64,000 nt of DNA from Paenibacillus sp. JNUCC-31 (GCF_014844075.1 NZ_CP062165.1:7130001-7194000); one strand, 5' to 3'. Positions 16,451 through 25,516 are shown, counted from the first letter of the stretch. The notes: generated from the letters alone by a model not told the origin. Made by a program: numbers and translations.

Positions 16451-17419
16451 ATGAAACTGGGCGTTTTTGATCCGTTATTTTCTAATTTGTCGTTAGATGA
16501 CATGCTGGATAAGTTAGTAGCTGCCGGTTTGGATGCCGTTGAGATCGGTTCCGGAGGCAACCCGGGAAATGCGCATTGTCCTACAGATGAATTGCTTGCG
16601 AGCGAAGAGAAACGAAAGGCTTATCTTGAAAAGTTTGAGCGACGCGGTTTGATCATCAGCGCTTTTAGTTGCCATAACAACCCGATTTCTCCAGATCCTG
16701 AGGAGGCCAGGGAAGGCGACGACATTTTGCGTAAATCAATCAAGCTGGCTTCACTTATGGGCGTACCTGTCGTTAATACATTCTCTGGTACTGCCGGAGA
16801 CAGTGAGGATGCGAAAGCTCCAAACTGGCCCGTTATTCCATGGCCAACTGTATACAGCGATGTTAAGAAATGGCAGTGGGAAAATAAGCTTATCCCCTAT
16901 TGGAAGGAAATCGGTAAGCTGGCTGAAGAGCATCATGTAAAAATAGGAATTGAACTACATGGCGGATTTTTGTGCCATACACCCTATACGATTTTGAAAT
17001 TACGAGAAGAGACCAATGATGCAATTGGCGTAAATCTGGACCCTAGCCATTTATGGTGGCAAGGTATCGATCCGGTAGGTGCCATTAAAATATTGGGCAA
17101 AGCCGGCGCGATCCATCATTTTCATGCCAAAGACACTTATCTGGATCAGGATAACATTAACATGTACGGATTGCTCGATATGCAACCATATGGGGATGTG
17201 CAAACTCGCTCATGGACTTTTCGCTCTGTAGGCTGTGGTCATAGCCTGTCTGAATGGTCCGACATTATAAGCGCTTTGCGAACTTACGGGTATGACTATG
17301 TTATAAGCATCGAACATGAAGACCCTCTGATGTCTACTGAGGAAGGATTCAATCGTGCTGTTACCAACCTGCAATCTATCTTGATTCGCGAGCAGCCTCA
17401 CGATATGTGGTGGGCCTAG
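16451..17419 (+). CDS. Sugar phosphate isomerase/epimerase (xylose isomerase-like TIM barrel)
   Basis: A 322-residue TIM-barrel protein. It begins MKLGVFDPLFSNLSLDDMLDK and has GLDAVEIGSGG, VKIGIELHGGFLCHT, IGVNLDPSHLWWQGID, GAIHHFHAKDT and YVISIEHEDPL. The Glu, Asp, His and Glu of these motifs are the expected divalent-metal ligands. Related enzymes epimerise or isomerise keto-sugars or act with Gfo/Idh/MocA dehydrogenases on oxidised glycosides, and the next gene is one of those. Start set at ATG 16451 with AGAGGAATG upstream; the longer frame from 16373 reads through an untranslated-looking stretch. The exact substrate cannot be stated. Confidence 0.88.
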   Translation: MKLGVFDPLFSNLSLDDMLDKLVAAGLDAVEIGSGGNPGNAHCPTDELLASEEKRKAYLEKFERRGLIISAFSCHNNPISPDPEEAREGDDILRKSIKLASLMGVPVVNTFSGTAGDSEDAKAPNWPVIPWPTVYSDVKKWQWENKLIPYWKEIGKLAEEHHVKIGIELHGGFLCHTPYTILKLREETNDAIGVNLDPSHLWWQGIDPVGAIKILGKAGAIHHFHAKDTYLDQDNINMYGLLDMQPYGDVQTRSWTFRSVGCGHSLSEWSDIISALRTYGYDYVISIEHEDPLMSTEEGFNRAVTNLQSILIREQPHDMWWA

Positions 17420-17443
17420 TCAGAATAGGGAAGGATGATAAAA

Positions 17444-18502
17444 ATGAATAACCGAGTCTATAATGTAGCAATTGTTGGATATGGAGGGATGGGCAGTTAT
17501 CATGTCCAGTTGATTGAGCCTGTATCTCAGATTTCAGTAATCGGTGTATATGATACCGTTGAATATCGGATGGAATTGGGAAAGGAAGCCGGCTACAAAA
17601 CGTATGAAAGTCTGGATGCCGTTCTGGCAGATGAGCTTGTGGACGTGGTCTTGATTGCTACACCTAACGATGTTCATAAAGATATAGCGATCCAAGCCCT
17701 TCAGGCTGGTAAACATGTCATTTGTGAAAAACCGGTGACGATAACCAGTACGGATTTTAAGGATATCGTCAAGGTAGCGAATCAGGAGAATCGTGTGTTT
17801 ACGGTGCATCAAAATCGTCGCTGGGATGAAGATTTCCGGATTGCCAAGGACCTCATCGACAAGAAGACCTTGGGAGAACTGTTCCACCTGGAATCCCGGG
17901 TTCAGGGAGCCAATGGTATCCCTGGTGATTGGCGTCAACTGAAGGATTACGGTGGAGGTATGTTGTTGGATTGGGGCGTGCATTTGCTAGACCAATTGCT
18001 TCTGGTTACGGACAGCCAAATTGAAAGCGTGACAGCTACTCTAAGTTATATTTTGGGAACCGAAGTGGATGATGGATTTACCAGTTATATTACGTTTAAA
18101 GATGGCTTGACGGCACTTGTTGAGGTGGGAACGACCAACTATGTGAAGTTACCGAGATGGTACATCAAAGGGACGGAAGGTACGGCGGTCATTAGGGACT
18201 GGGATTTGAGCGGGGAGATCATCACCCGGAATCCGGATGTTGCTCATGTGGAGCCGAAACCCATCAAAGCGGGGCAGGGATTGACCAAGACGATGGCGCC
18301 GCCGTCCGAAGAGTCCACGCTAAAGTTTGCAATAGAGAAGCCGGATTTAAAACCGCAAAGCTTTTATGAAAATTTTGTCTCTGCAATTGAAGGGAAATCT
18401 GAACTTGCAATTAAGCATGATGAAGTTCTCAGAGTACTTGTGCTGATTGAGACCATTTTTGAGGCGGCAGAGACCAAAAGTGTGATCCATAGAAGTATAT
18501 AA
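17444..18502 (+). CDS. Gfo/Idh/MocA family NAD(P)-dependent sugar dehydrogenase
   Basis: A 352-residue oxidoreductase. The N-terminal Rossmann fold has NVAIVGYGGMGSYHV and VDVVLIATPNDVHKD, followed by the family hallmark GKHVICEKPVT with the catalytic Lys. The C-terminal alpha/beta domain has GGGMLLDWGVHLLDQ with the catalytic Asp and His. GGGAAGG at 17428-17434 fits ATG 17444 better than ATG 17435, which it abuts. It lies 24 bases downstream of the isomerase/epimerase, so the two act together, probably in oxidation and rearrangement of a sugar, inositol-like compound or glycoside. A terminator follows. Confidence 0.92.
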   Translation: MNNRVYNVAIVGYGGMGSYHVQLIEPVSQISVIGVYDTVEYRMELGKEAGYKTYESLDAVLADELVDVVLIATPNDVHKDIAIQALQAGKHVICEKPVTITSTDFKDIVKVANQENRVFTVHQNRRWDEDFRIAKDLIDKKTLGELFHLESRVQGANGIPGDWRQLKDYGGGMLLDWGVHLLDQLLLVTDSQIESVTATLSYILGTEVDDGFTSYITFKDGLTALVEVGTTNYVKLPRWYIKGTEGTAVIRDWDLSGEIITRNPDVAHVEPKPIKAGQGLTKTMAPPSEESTLKFAIEKPDLKPQSFYENFVSAIEGKSELAIKHDEVLRVLVLIETIFEAAETKSVIHRSI

Positions 18503-18566
18503 TATGCTTTCTTTGTTTCTTTTGAGCACCTTCTTTGTCAAGTAGACCGTCTTTAAAAGCAGACTT

Positions 18567-18617
18567 GAACAACCTTATTTCGGTATTTCAACCGGACTAA
18601 GGTTGTTTCGTTTTTGT
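18567..18617 (+). terminator. Terminator after the Gfo/Idh/MocA gene
   Basis: AACAACCTTA and TAAGGTTGTT form the outer stem, with a second pairing CGGT/ACCG inside the loop, followed by TCGTTTTT. Confidence 0.8.
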
Positions 18618-18660
18618 GCTATGCAAATGTATAATGAGAGCTTGAAGGGGGAGGAACGCC

Positions 18661-19587
18661 ATGACCATCGAAGCCAGCTTCCGCAGGGCCAATCACATAT
18701 GCAATCGTTATATTACCAAAGTGGAGCAGTCAGGGCTTTCATTGTCCATTTTATATTGGGGATTCATGCCCGATCATTTCGACAATGCCTTCCATCGGCA
18801 TTCCTTTTTTGAAGCGTGTTATGTAGTAGACGGTGAAGGAAGCTACATCGAACAAAATCAGCATTATGTATTAAATAAAGGCACGGCTTTTCTATCTCTT
18901 CCAGGTGCTTGGCATCAAATTCGCAGCCAGACTGGTCTGACACTTTGTTATGTTGCTTTTGAGCTGGATGAAGCCCATACAGATGTCTATTATACCGAAT
19001 CCTTCCGACGTCTTGCCGAACTTGGGCAAAGCGTTGCCCAGCATGCGGATCTTACGGCGACTGGTCATTTATGGCAAGCGCTTATCGCTTCTGTTGACTT
19101 GCCCGGGGCAACTCTTCCTCTTGCTGCAAAACAAATTTCGGCTTCCTTGCTGTTATCCATAGCGGATTTGCACACTCCAGCCCCAACAAACTCGGCCAGC
19201 ACGGGAGAGCAACCCGTAGAATCGAATACGCTGTTCCGTCAGGCTAAACGTTATATTGATGATAATTTGATCAATGAGCTTACGCTTATGACGGTGTCAA
19301 GGCATCTCCATATTTCTTCCCGCCACCTGACACGGTTGTTTCAGGAAAATCTGGGGCAGTCCTTCGTCCACTATATTCAGGAACGGCGCGTGCAGCATGC
19401 CGCATGGCTCCTGTTAAATGAGCAGACTCCAATCAAAGATATCGCCATCCAGTGCGGGTTCCAGTCTGTGCATTATTTTACCCGGGTCTTTACCCGTGAA
19501 CGTGGTGTTTCCCCGGCGAAATTTCGCCGCATTCAGTTTGCTGAAGGCCGTTCTGGCAAAATGCACTATCCGCCCCAAATGTCCTGA
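18661..19587 (+). CDS. AraC family regulator of the mannoside operon
   Basis: A 308-residue activator. The cupin sensor region has AFHRHSFFEACYVVDGEGSYI and LNKGTAFLSLPGAWHQI. The C-terminal HTH pair has LTLMTVSRHLHISSRHLTRLFQENLGQSFVHYI and TPIKDIAIQCGFQSVHYFTRVFTRERG. A good ribosome binding site (GGGGGAGGA, 18648-18656) precedes ATG 18661. It is encoded 93 bases before the mannose-6-phosphate isomerase/ROK kinase/alpha-mannosidase operon in the same direction and is the obvious candidate for its regulator, possibly sensing mannose or a mannobiose. Confidence 0.92.
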   Translation: MTIEASFRRANHICNRYITKVEQSGLSLSILYWGFMPDHFDNAFHRHSFFEACYVVDGEGSYIEQNQHYVLNKGTAFLSLPGAWHQIRSQTGLTLCYVAFELDEAHTDVYYTESFRRLAELGQSVAQHADLTATGHLWQALIASVDLPGATLPLAAKQISASLLLSIADLHTPAPTNSASTGEQPVESNTLFRQAKRYIDDNLINELTLMTVSRHLHISSRHLTRLFQENLGQSFVHYIQERRVQHAAWLLLNEQTPIKDIAIQCGFQSVHYFTRVFTRERGVSPAKFRRIQFAEGRSGKMHYPPQMS

Positions 19588-19623
19588 TTGTACAAAAACA
19601 TAGCTTGATCGTTTAAATACAGC

Positions 19624-19675
19624 ACCTCCAACTCTCTATACAATAATGAACATAAATCGATATAGAGTTGGAGGT
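19624..19675 (+). promoter_or_regulatory. Inverted repeat overlapping the ribosome binding site of the isomerase gene
   Basis: ACCTCCAACTCTCTATA (19624-19640) is complementary to TATAGAGTTGGAGGT (19661-19675), apart from a two-base bulge. The right arm contains the Shine-Dalgarno TTGGAGGT five bases before ATG 19681. If both arms are transcribed, the hairpin would hide the RBS. If transcription starts from the TATACAAT at 19636, only the right arm is in the RNA and the repeat would instead be a DNA operator. Confidence 0.55.
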
Positions 19676-19680
19676 AAATC

Positions 19681-21585
19681 ATGCCCCGAATAACCCCTTT
19701 GACCTTTCATCCCAAGCCAGTCAATTTCATACAGCTTCCGATCGACCAAGAGACAGAATCAGGGATCTGGAATGGGTACGAAGAATGGTTTGATCACGTT
19801 TGGTCCGACTTCGTACGGAGTAATCCGCTTCCCTTTTATATGGTCATTGATGGTACGCATGGCGCCGCATTCAGCGAATGTCTGGAAAGCCTCCGGTCGC
19901 GCTGCCGCCGGGAAAACAGGCTTTTAATTGAATTAGATAGCACTGATTATTTGAAACCTACAGCAGATTTGCTGAAGCAATTTCACCCTTATCTGACGGA
20001 AAACCGCACTTTTGGCGTTGTAGCCTCGGACGTAAGCGTCGAGGATTATTTCCGGCCACATGCTCAGGAAGCGTGGTTCAGTGATGTGGAGCATCAGTTG
20101 CGGCTTTGTGATTCCGTTGAAAATGGAGAGGCCCAGTTGCCGATAGCAGATCAATCCGCCCCCATCGTTGTAACCTTTGGGCCTGGCTCTGGTTTCCTTT
20201 CGGCAGCATGGAGGGCGGCCGACGTTTCTCTTTTTTGTGACTTATCCAGAGAAGCTCAGCAAAACCTGCACCAGCAGGGGATGGGTTCCCTGGGATTAGG
20301 CCCTTGCCGGGATACGATCGAAACCTACAAACAGTGCTTGTTCCTGGAGTGGCCCGTCTGGGAGGAGTATCGCAAACGCCGCTTGTACGATGTCGACTAC
20401 TATGTGGATACGAACAACGGGGAAAGGCCCGTTTTGGTCACCGTCCCCATGCTGCACCGACTTTTGGCTATGGCAGCCCGGCAGCCTTTCCGGGTAAAGC
20501 CATTTTTTGCACCCGGGATTTGGGGCGGACAGTATTTGAAAAGGCTGTGCGGCCTGCCCCGGGAATGGAATAACTGCGCCTGGGGTTTTGAACCTGTCGC
20601 TCCGGAGAACACTCTTCTCATCGGCTATCGGGATTTTATTCTGGAGCTTCCCTTTCCGCTGCTCTTGTCAGCTCATCCTGAAGCAATTATGGGGAAGCGC
20701 AATGTCCAGCTGTTTGGGGACTACTTTCCGATCCGGTTTAATTATCTCGATACAATAGATGGGGACCATCTGTCTTTGCAGGTCCATCCCCGGCAGGATT
20801 ACATTGAGCAGACTTTCAATGAAACGATGACGCAGCAGGAATCCTATTACATTATGGAGCAGAAGGAAGGGGTTAAACCTTTTGTGGGTCTGGGTTTCAC
20901 CGAAGGAACGACCGGGGAAGAGCTGCTTCAGGCGGTTGACTCTGCACATACTTCGGGAACACCGCTAAAGATCGCAGCATATGTGAACATTTTGGACGCG
21001 AATAAGGGCGATCTGTTCTTAATTCCGCCGGGAGCCGTACATTTTTCGGGCAAAAACAATCTGGTGATGGAGATTTCTTCGACAACATGGTGGTATACCT
21101 TCAAAATTTACGACCATTTGCGGCTCGACAGAGACGGGCGTCCGCGGCCAATTAACGGCGATCATGCGAGACCCAACATGCAGGACCAGTATGACATCCA
21201 TTACGTTCAGGAATATTTGATAGCGGTTCCAAAGGAAGGTCGGGTACAGGGAGCCAGCAGCGAAGAGTTGCTTGGTGAACGGGAGGATCTGCTTTTCCAG
21301 ATAAAAAGATTAAAGCTGGACGGGGCGTGGATCGATGATACGGCAGGAGAATTTGTCATGTTCAACCTCGTAGAAGGCGACCGCGTGCGGCTCACTCCAC
21401 TTGATAATGATGCAGCGGCCGTGGAATGGGGCTACGCAGAGGCTTATATCGTTCCTGCCTCCGTCGGTGGTTTCCGTCTAGAGTCTTTGGGAGATCACTC
21501 GTGCACCCTGATCCGGGCACAGGTTTCGCCAGAATGGAACATCCCCCTGCTCCCACATCACTGGAAATCTGGTGAGGGCGTATGA
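19681..21585 (+). CDS. manA: Class I mannose-6-phosphate isomerase with long N-terminal extension
   Basis: A 634-residue protein. The C-terminal half (about 310-590) is a type I phosphomannose isomerase: LSLQVHP with zinc ligands Gln367 and His369, ESYYIME with the Glu ligand, and LIPPGAVHFSG with His454. It should convert mannose-6-phosphate to fructose-6-phosphate. The first 300 residues are not part of a normal ManA (about 310-390 residues); they contain FYMVIDGTHGAAF and IVVTFGPGSGFLSAAW and give no clear catalytic motif I can name. The gene overlaps the next (ROK kinase) by ATGA, so translation is coupled. Context: kinase and isomerase feed mannose released by the alpha-mannosidase into glycolysis. 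Confidence 0.82.
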   Translation: MPRITPLTFHPKPVNFIQLPIDQETESGIWNGYEEWFDHVWSDFVRSNPLPFYMVIDGTHGAAFSECLESLRSRCRRENRLLIELDSTDYLKPTADLLKQFHPYLTENRTFGVVASDVSVEDYFRPHAQEAWFSDVEHQLRLCDSVENGEAQLPIADQSAPIVVTFGPGSGFLSAAWRAADVSLFCDLSREAQQNLHQQGMGSLGLGPCRDTIETYKQCLFLEWPVWEEYRKRRLYDVDYYVDTNNGERPVLVTVPMLHRLLAMAARQPFRVKPFFAPGIWGGQYLKRLCGLPREWNNCAWGFEPVAPENTLLIGYRDFILELPFPLLLSAHPEAIMGKRNVQLFGDYFPIRFNYLDTIDGDHLSLQVHPRQDYIEQTFNETMTQQESYYIMEQKEGVKPFVGLGFTEGTTGEELLQAVDSAHTSGTPLKIAAYVNILDANKGDLFLIPPGAVHFSGKNNLVMEISSTTWWYTFKIYDHLRLDRDGRPRPINGDHARPNMQDQYDIHYVQEYLIAVPKEGRVQGASSEELLGEREDLLFQIKRLKLDGAWIDDTAGEFVMFNLVEGDRVRLTPLDNDAAAVEWGYAEAYIVPASVGGFRLESLGDHSCTLIRAQVSPEWNIPLLPHHWKSGEGV

Positions 21586-22547
21586 ATACTGACGTCACCA
21601 TTGCCATTGATGCCGGCGGGACTTTTTTGAAGGCTGGCGTCCTGAGAGGCGGGCATCTTCTGCCTCAACTCTATGTCAAAAAGTCGTCCCTATCCAATGG
21701 CAGCGCCTACGAAATCGCCGCCAATCTGGCCGACGTAATCCAGAAGCTTGCCGCGGCATACATTGCCCATATGAAGTTGCTTAATTCAAATATAGACAAC
21801 GCGGCAAGCTATCCCAAATTTCATATCGGTTTTGCTTTTCCCGGCCCCTTTGAGTACGAAACAGGCGTATCCCGTATCCAGGGATTGAATAAATACGATC
21901 AGCTATATGAACACAATTTAAAAACGCTGCTGCGGCAAAAATTAATCACGCTTGCGGCAGAACGCTCCGCCCCAATATGGATGACACGCCTTGCCGCTGC
22001 AGACATTTGTTTTGGCAATGATGCCGTCATGTTCGCTTTGGGGGTCAGCAGGCTATTTCCGAAGGACCGATTAATTTGCCTTACCCTGGGAACGGGCCTC
22101 GGTTCCGCTTTTGTTGAGAACCGGTCCATGGTCAGCGGAAAATGGAACATTCCCGACTCAGGCATGTTGTATGCTGAGCAATACAAGGGAGATACCGTGG
22201 ATGATTTGTTCGGAAGCCGAGGAATTTTGGCCTTGGCGGACAGCCTTGATGCTCGAAGGGAGGGTGAAGATGTATATCACCTGGCTATAGAGGCTCGAAG
22301 GGGAAATTCTTCCGCCGTCCAGGTATGGAAGCTTTACGGACAGAGACTCGGGGATATGCTGCGTCCGTACGTGGCAGCGTTCCGCCCCTCATGTCTGATC
22401 CTGGGTGGACAGATTGCCGACACCCAAGATTTATTTGGCGGCACACTTTTGGAAGCACTTTTGCCCGAGAGGATCTCGCTGCATGTTGAGAAGCAAATGC
22501 AGGAACATGTGTTTCATGGGATTTCCCAGCTTGTAAACAGTACTTAA
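21582..22547 (+). CDS. ROK family sugar kinase, probable mannokinase
   Basis: A 321-residue ROK protein. The ATP-binding start is IAIDAGGTFLKAGVL, with GLGSAFVENRSMVSG (second phosphate-binding region) and LILGGQIADTQ near the end. The HIGFAFPGPFEYETGVSRIQGLNKY segment corresponds to the sugar-binding lobe and precedes the catalytic Asp region. The zinc motif CxCGxxGCxE found in many ROK kinases is absent. It overlaps the isomerase gene by four bases and is followed 25 bases later by the alpha-mannosidase. Mannose phosphorylation is inferred from the two neighbours. Confidence 0.82.
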   Translation: MNTDVTIAIDAGGTFLKAGVLRGGHLLPQLYVKKSSLSNGSAYEIAANLADVIQKLAAAYIAHMKLLNSNIDNAASYPKFHIGFAFPGPFEYETGVSRIQGLNKYDQLYEHNLKTLLRQKLITLAAERSAPIWMTRLAAADICFGNDAVMFALGVSRLFPKDRLICLTLGTGLGSAFVENRSMVSGKWNIPDSGMLYAEQYKGDTVDDLFGSRGILALADSLDARREGEDVYHLAIEARRGNSSAVQVWKLYGQRLGDMLRPYVAAFRPSCLILGGQIADTQDLFGGTLLEALLPERISLHVEKQMQEHVFHGISQLVNST

Positions 22548-22572
22548 TCCATCAGTGAAGGAGAAAATAAAT

Positions 22573-25089
22573 ATGACACTCGAACGACAAATCAAGCAGG
22601 CCGCCATCCCGACGCTTAAACGAAAATGGAAAATATACGTCATTCACCATTCCCATACCGACCTTGGTTATACGGACCGTCAGGAAAAGATTGAACAATA
22701 TCATATCGATTTTATCCGACAGGCGCTTCGAATTGTTAATAATGCCCATAACGGATTAAAACCCGAATGGAAAGGGTTCCGCTGGACCTGTGAGACCTTC
22801 TGGGCCGTGGAACAATTCCTGAAGCAGGCCGGGGACGAGGAGAAAGTTGCATTTGCCGATGCCGTGAGGCGCGGCGATATCGAGCTGTCCGGCACGTACC
22901 TGAATATGACCGAGCTGCCCGACCTGCAACTGCTGAACAAAATCCACAGTAAAGCTCAGGCCTACGCCACCTCGATCGGTCACCCATTAGACAGCGCGAT
23001 GACGGCGGATATCAACGGTTACAGCTGGGGATATGCTGACAGCCTGCTGAATAACGGAATCCGGCATTTATTCAGCTGCATACATACCCATCACGGCATG
23101 TATGCGCTGGGCCGCAAACAGTCCCCTTTCTGGTGGGAGGCGCCAAGCGGGGAACGCCTGCTGGTCTGGAATGGAGACCACTACATGCTTGGCAACGAGC
23201 TCGGCTTCTGCCCAGGTGCGCTTGGCAAATACATGATTCGTGATGAATTCGGGCATAGGCTTGTAGAACCGGGGGACATTCACGATCCAATCGCCAACAT
23301 CCGCATCCACAGGTATTTGGCCGAGCTTGAGAGGGAACGGTATCCGTATGATTTCGTGCCGGTGATGCTGTCTGGACTGCCCACAGACAACGGATCGCCC
23401 AACAGAGCGATCATGGAATGGATCGATGCATGGAACCGTCAAAATGGAGGGGGAATTTCCGTGCAGATGATCACCTTGAGCGGTTTTTTTGCCCGGCTGA
23501 AAGAGGAAGGAACGGATGACTTACCCGTGCATAAAGGGGATTGGCCGGACTGGTGGTCGGACGGGGTAAGCTCTACGCCGATGCACACCCAAATTTACCG
23601 AGATGCACAGCGAACACTCCGTAAGGTGGAAAAGCTCGATCCCGACCAAAATAGCGTCAGTCTTCAGGAAATCGAGGCAGTGGAGCAGGCGCTTGCTCTG
23701 TATGCCGAACACACTTGGGGTTATCATTCCTCCGTGTTTGAACCGTGGCACAAAAATGTGCAGCTGCTCGAAGTCCGCAAGACGGCCCACGCCGCAGAGG
23801 CAAGCAGGCTTGCTTATCGCGCGCTGGATCAGGCACTGCTGGCCGATAACGCCGCCACCTTATACCCAGGGCGTCCTTACCGTTTCAAGGTTACGAACCT
23901 GTCGGAACGAGAGGTAACCGAGTTGGTTGAGCTGAAGCTCGAAGGATGGGAACCAGATGAGCTGTTGAACGGAGTGGAGGTGATCCGGGAAGACTCAGGA
24001 GAGGTACTGATCCAACAGTCAACCCATCCGCAGACGATTATAGCGGAGCTTAAGCTTCAAGGGATGGAGAATTGCATACTGATCCTGCGCCCACTCCTGG
24101 CCGCGCAGCAGGATCATTCTTGCTTAACGTCAACCTCCAATTCAAAGCTAATCGGCGCTGATCAGGTTTACGATATGGAGGATATGTATTCCTTAACTCC
24201 TGCTGGACTGCAAGCACCAATCTCCGTTTCCCAAAATGGGCTGGAGTCCCCTTTTGCACGCTTGACTTGGTCGAAAGAGCGAGGCATCGTCTCGTGGATC
24301 GATAAGGAGACAGGGCAAGAATTGTTGAAAGCGGATGATCCGTATGGCGCCTTCACACCTATCCATGAGGTGACGAATCCAGCAAACCCTGCCGATGCTT
24401 CCCAGGTGTGGAGTATCCGTTCAAAGATGGGGCGCAACCGTAAAGGGCTGAACGTGGAGCGTTCGGTTGGTCAACTCATCTCCGTCCGTGCGGTGGAGAA
24501 TGGACCGCTGTACGCTACCGTAGAGCTTGGCTTTCAGCTAAAGGGCATCTCCTATTTTTCACTGTTCCTGCGGATATATGCTTGTCAAAACCGGCTGGAT
24601 ATTTCGGCACGGTTCCATAAAGAGAGCGTTTGGAATCCGGAGAATGTTTATCTGGCCCTGCCGTTTACCCCGGGAGGCACAGGGCCAGTCACCCTATTTG
24701 CCGACAAGCCGGGCGGCCTCGTTCGCCCCTGGAAGGATCAGATTCCCGGAACCTGCCTGGACTATTCCTGTGTGCAGGCAGGCATTGCCTGGGAGGATAA
24801 CGACCGCTGCCTTCTGCTTGCTGTTCCGGACACGCCGCTTGTCCAGTGGGGAACACTAGATTACGAATCCAGAAAGGTACACACCCAGCAATCGCCTGAC
24901 GCTCAGCCGGAAGCCTATGCCTGGGTGATGACGAATTACTGGGAAACCAATTTTAAGGCAACCTTGGGTGGCTTCTATGAATTTCAATATCATATTTCGG
25001 TCGGCGACAGACTTTCGCCTGCCGATATGGCCGCCGCTCTGCAGGCGTTGAACGAACCATTTGTAGTTACTAGAGTCAATGAAAAATAA
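22573..25089 (+). CDS. GH38 alpha-mannosidase
   Basis: An 838-residue cytoplasmic glycosidase (no signal peptide). The N-terminal GH38 domain starts IYVIHHSHTDLGYTDRQEK, where the His and Asp bind zinc. It continues with the nucleophile motif MTADINGYSWGYA (Asp146), then the middle domain (ALALYAEHTWGYHSS with a zinc-binding His) and the C-terminal beta-sandwich (about 480-838). AAGGAG at 22558-22563 fits ATG 22573; GTG 22555 overlaps that site. Being intracellular, it should hydrolyse imported alpha-mannosides such as N-glycan fragments or mannobiose, with the upstream kinase and isomerase using the product. Confidence 0.92.
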   Translation: MTLERQIKQAAIPTLKRKWKIYVIHHSHTDLGYTDRQEKIEQYHIDFIRQALRIVNNAHNGLKPEWKGFRWTCETFWAVEQFLKQAGDEEKVAFADAVRRGDIELSGTYLNMTELPDLQLLNKIHSKAQAYATSIGHPLDSAMTADINGYSWGYADSLLNNGIRHLFSCIHTHHGMYALGRKQSPFWWEAPSGERLLVWNGDHYMLGNELGFCPGALGKYMIRDEFGHRLVEPGDIHDPIANIRIHRYLAELERERYPYDFVPVMLSGLPTDNGSPNRAIMEWIDAWNRQNGGGISVQMITLSGFFARLKEEGTDDLPVHKGDWPDWWSDGVSSTPMHTQIYRDAQRTLRKVEKLDPDQNSVSLQEIEAVEQALALYAEHTWGYHSSVFEPWHKNVQLLEVRKTAHAAEASRLAYRALDQALLADNAATLYPGRPYRFKVTNLSEREVTELVELKLEGWEPDELLNGVEVIREDSGEVLIQQSTHPQTIIAELKLQGMENCILILRPLLAAQQDHSCLTSTSNSKLIGADQVYDMEDMYSLTPAGLQAPISVSQNGLESPFARLTWSKERGIVSWIDKETGQELLKADDPYGAFTPIHEVTNPANPADASQVWSIRSKMGRNRKGLNVERSVGQLISVRAVENGPLYATVELGFQLKGISYFSLFLRIYACQNRLDISARFHKESVWNPENVYLALPFTPGGTGPVTLFADKPGGLVRPWKDQIPGTCLDYSCVQAGIAWEDNDRCLLLAVPDTPLVQWGTLDYESRKVHTQQSPDAQPEAYAWVMTNYWETNFKATLGGFYEFQYHISVGDRLSPADMAAALQALNEPFVVTRVNEK

Positions 25090-25184
25090 ACTAAGCCGAT
25101 GCACACTGCCCATGTAGATGAATAATAGACGGAAACACGTTTCCCATATAAAAAGTGGTTTCTTTAACCCGCTGTTCATAATAG

Positions 25185-25214
25185 TTGACAAAATATTCCT
25201 TAATCCAATATAGT
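25185..25214 (+). promoter_or_regulatory. Sigma-A promoter of the T-box operon
   Basis: Consensus TTGACA (25185-25190), 18-base spacer, TATAGT (25209-25214). Confidence 0.75.
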
Positions 25215-25235
25215 AAATTTAATTAATTTCATTTA

Positions 25236-25485
25236 AATGCGATGAAGAGGACAAGTAGATATGGAAACGCCGTTCAGAGAACTGCCGGTTGCTGCGAGGC
25301 AGCGGATATCCTTATCAAAAATCGCCTCTGAGCAGGCCTCCGAACTAATAGTAGACGGGCCCGGGATTCTGCCGTTACCAAGAAGCATCGTTGTTGGGCG
25401 ATGGCGAGTGGGTGTATTCATTCATACACCAATCAGGGTGGTAACGCGGAGATGACTCCGTCCCTTATGGGACGGAGTCTTTTTT
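25236..25485 (+). promoter_or_regulatory. T-box riboswitch leader, specifier probably AUC (Ile)
   Basis: The antiterminator hallmark AGGGTGGTAACGCGG is at 25435-25449, followed by a terminator (GACTCCGTCCC, loop, GGGACGGAGTC, T7; 25454-25485). Stem I begins with GATGAAGAGG (25241) and includes a CAGAGAAC/CTGCCGG...GGCAG distal part (25274-25303). The basal helix AGAGG (25246-25250) with CCTCT (25325-25329) places ATC at 25321-25323, plus the purine G, in the specifier position, and the upper helix GATATGG/CCTTATC closes the loop. The TGGT acceptor-pairing bases suit a tRNA with discriminator A, as tRNA-Ile has. Uncharged tRNA binding should prevent termination. The specifier reading is my own hand alignment. 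Confidence 0.92.
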
Positions 25486-25516
25486 GTGTTATAGGGTCAA
25501 CCGAGGAGGAATTAAG

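Noticed and set aside
25261..25455. 64-codon frame within the T-box leader
   Set aside because: Lies entirely inside the riboswitch structure; the start has no good RBS and the codons follow conserved T-box RNA elements.
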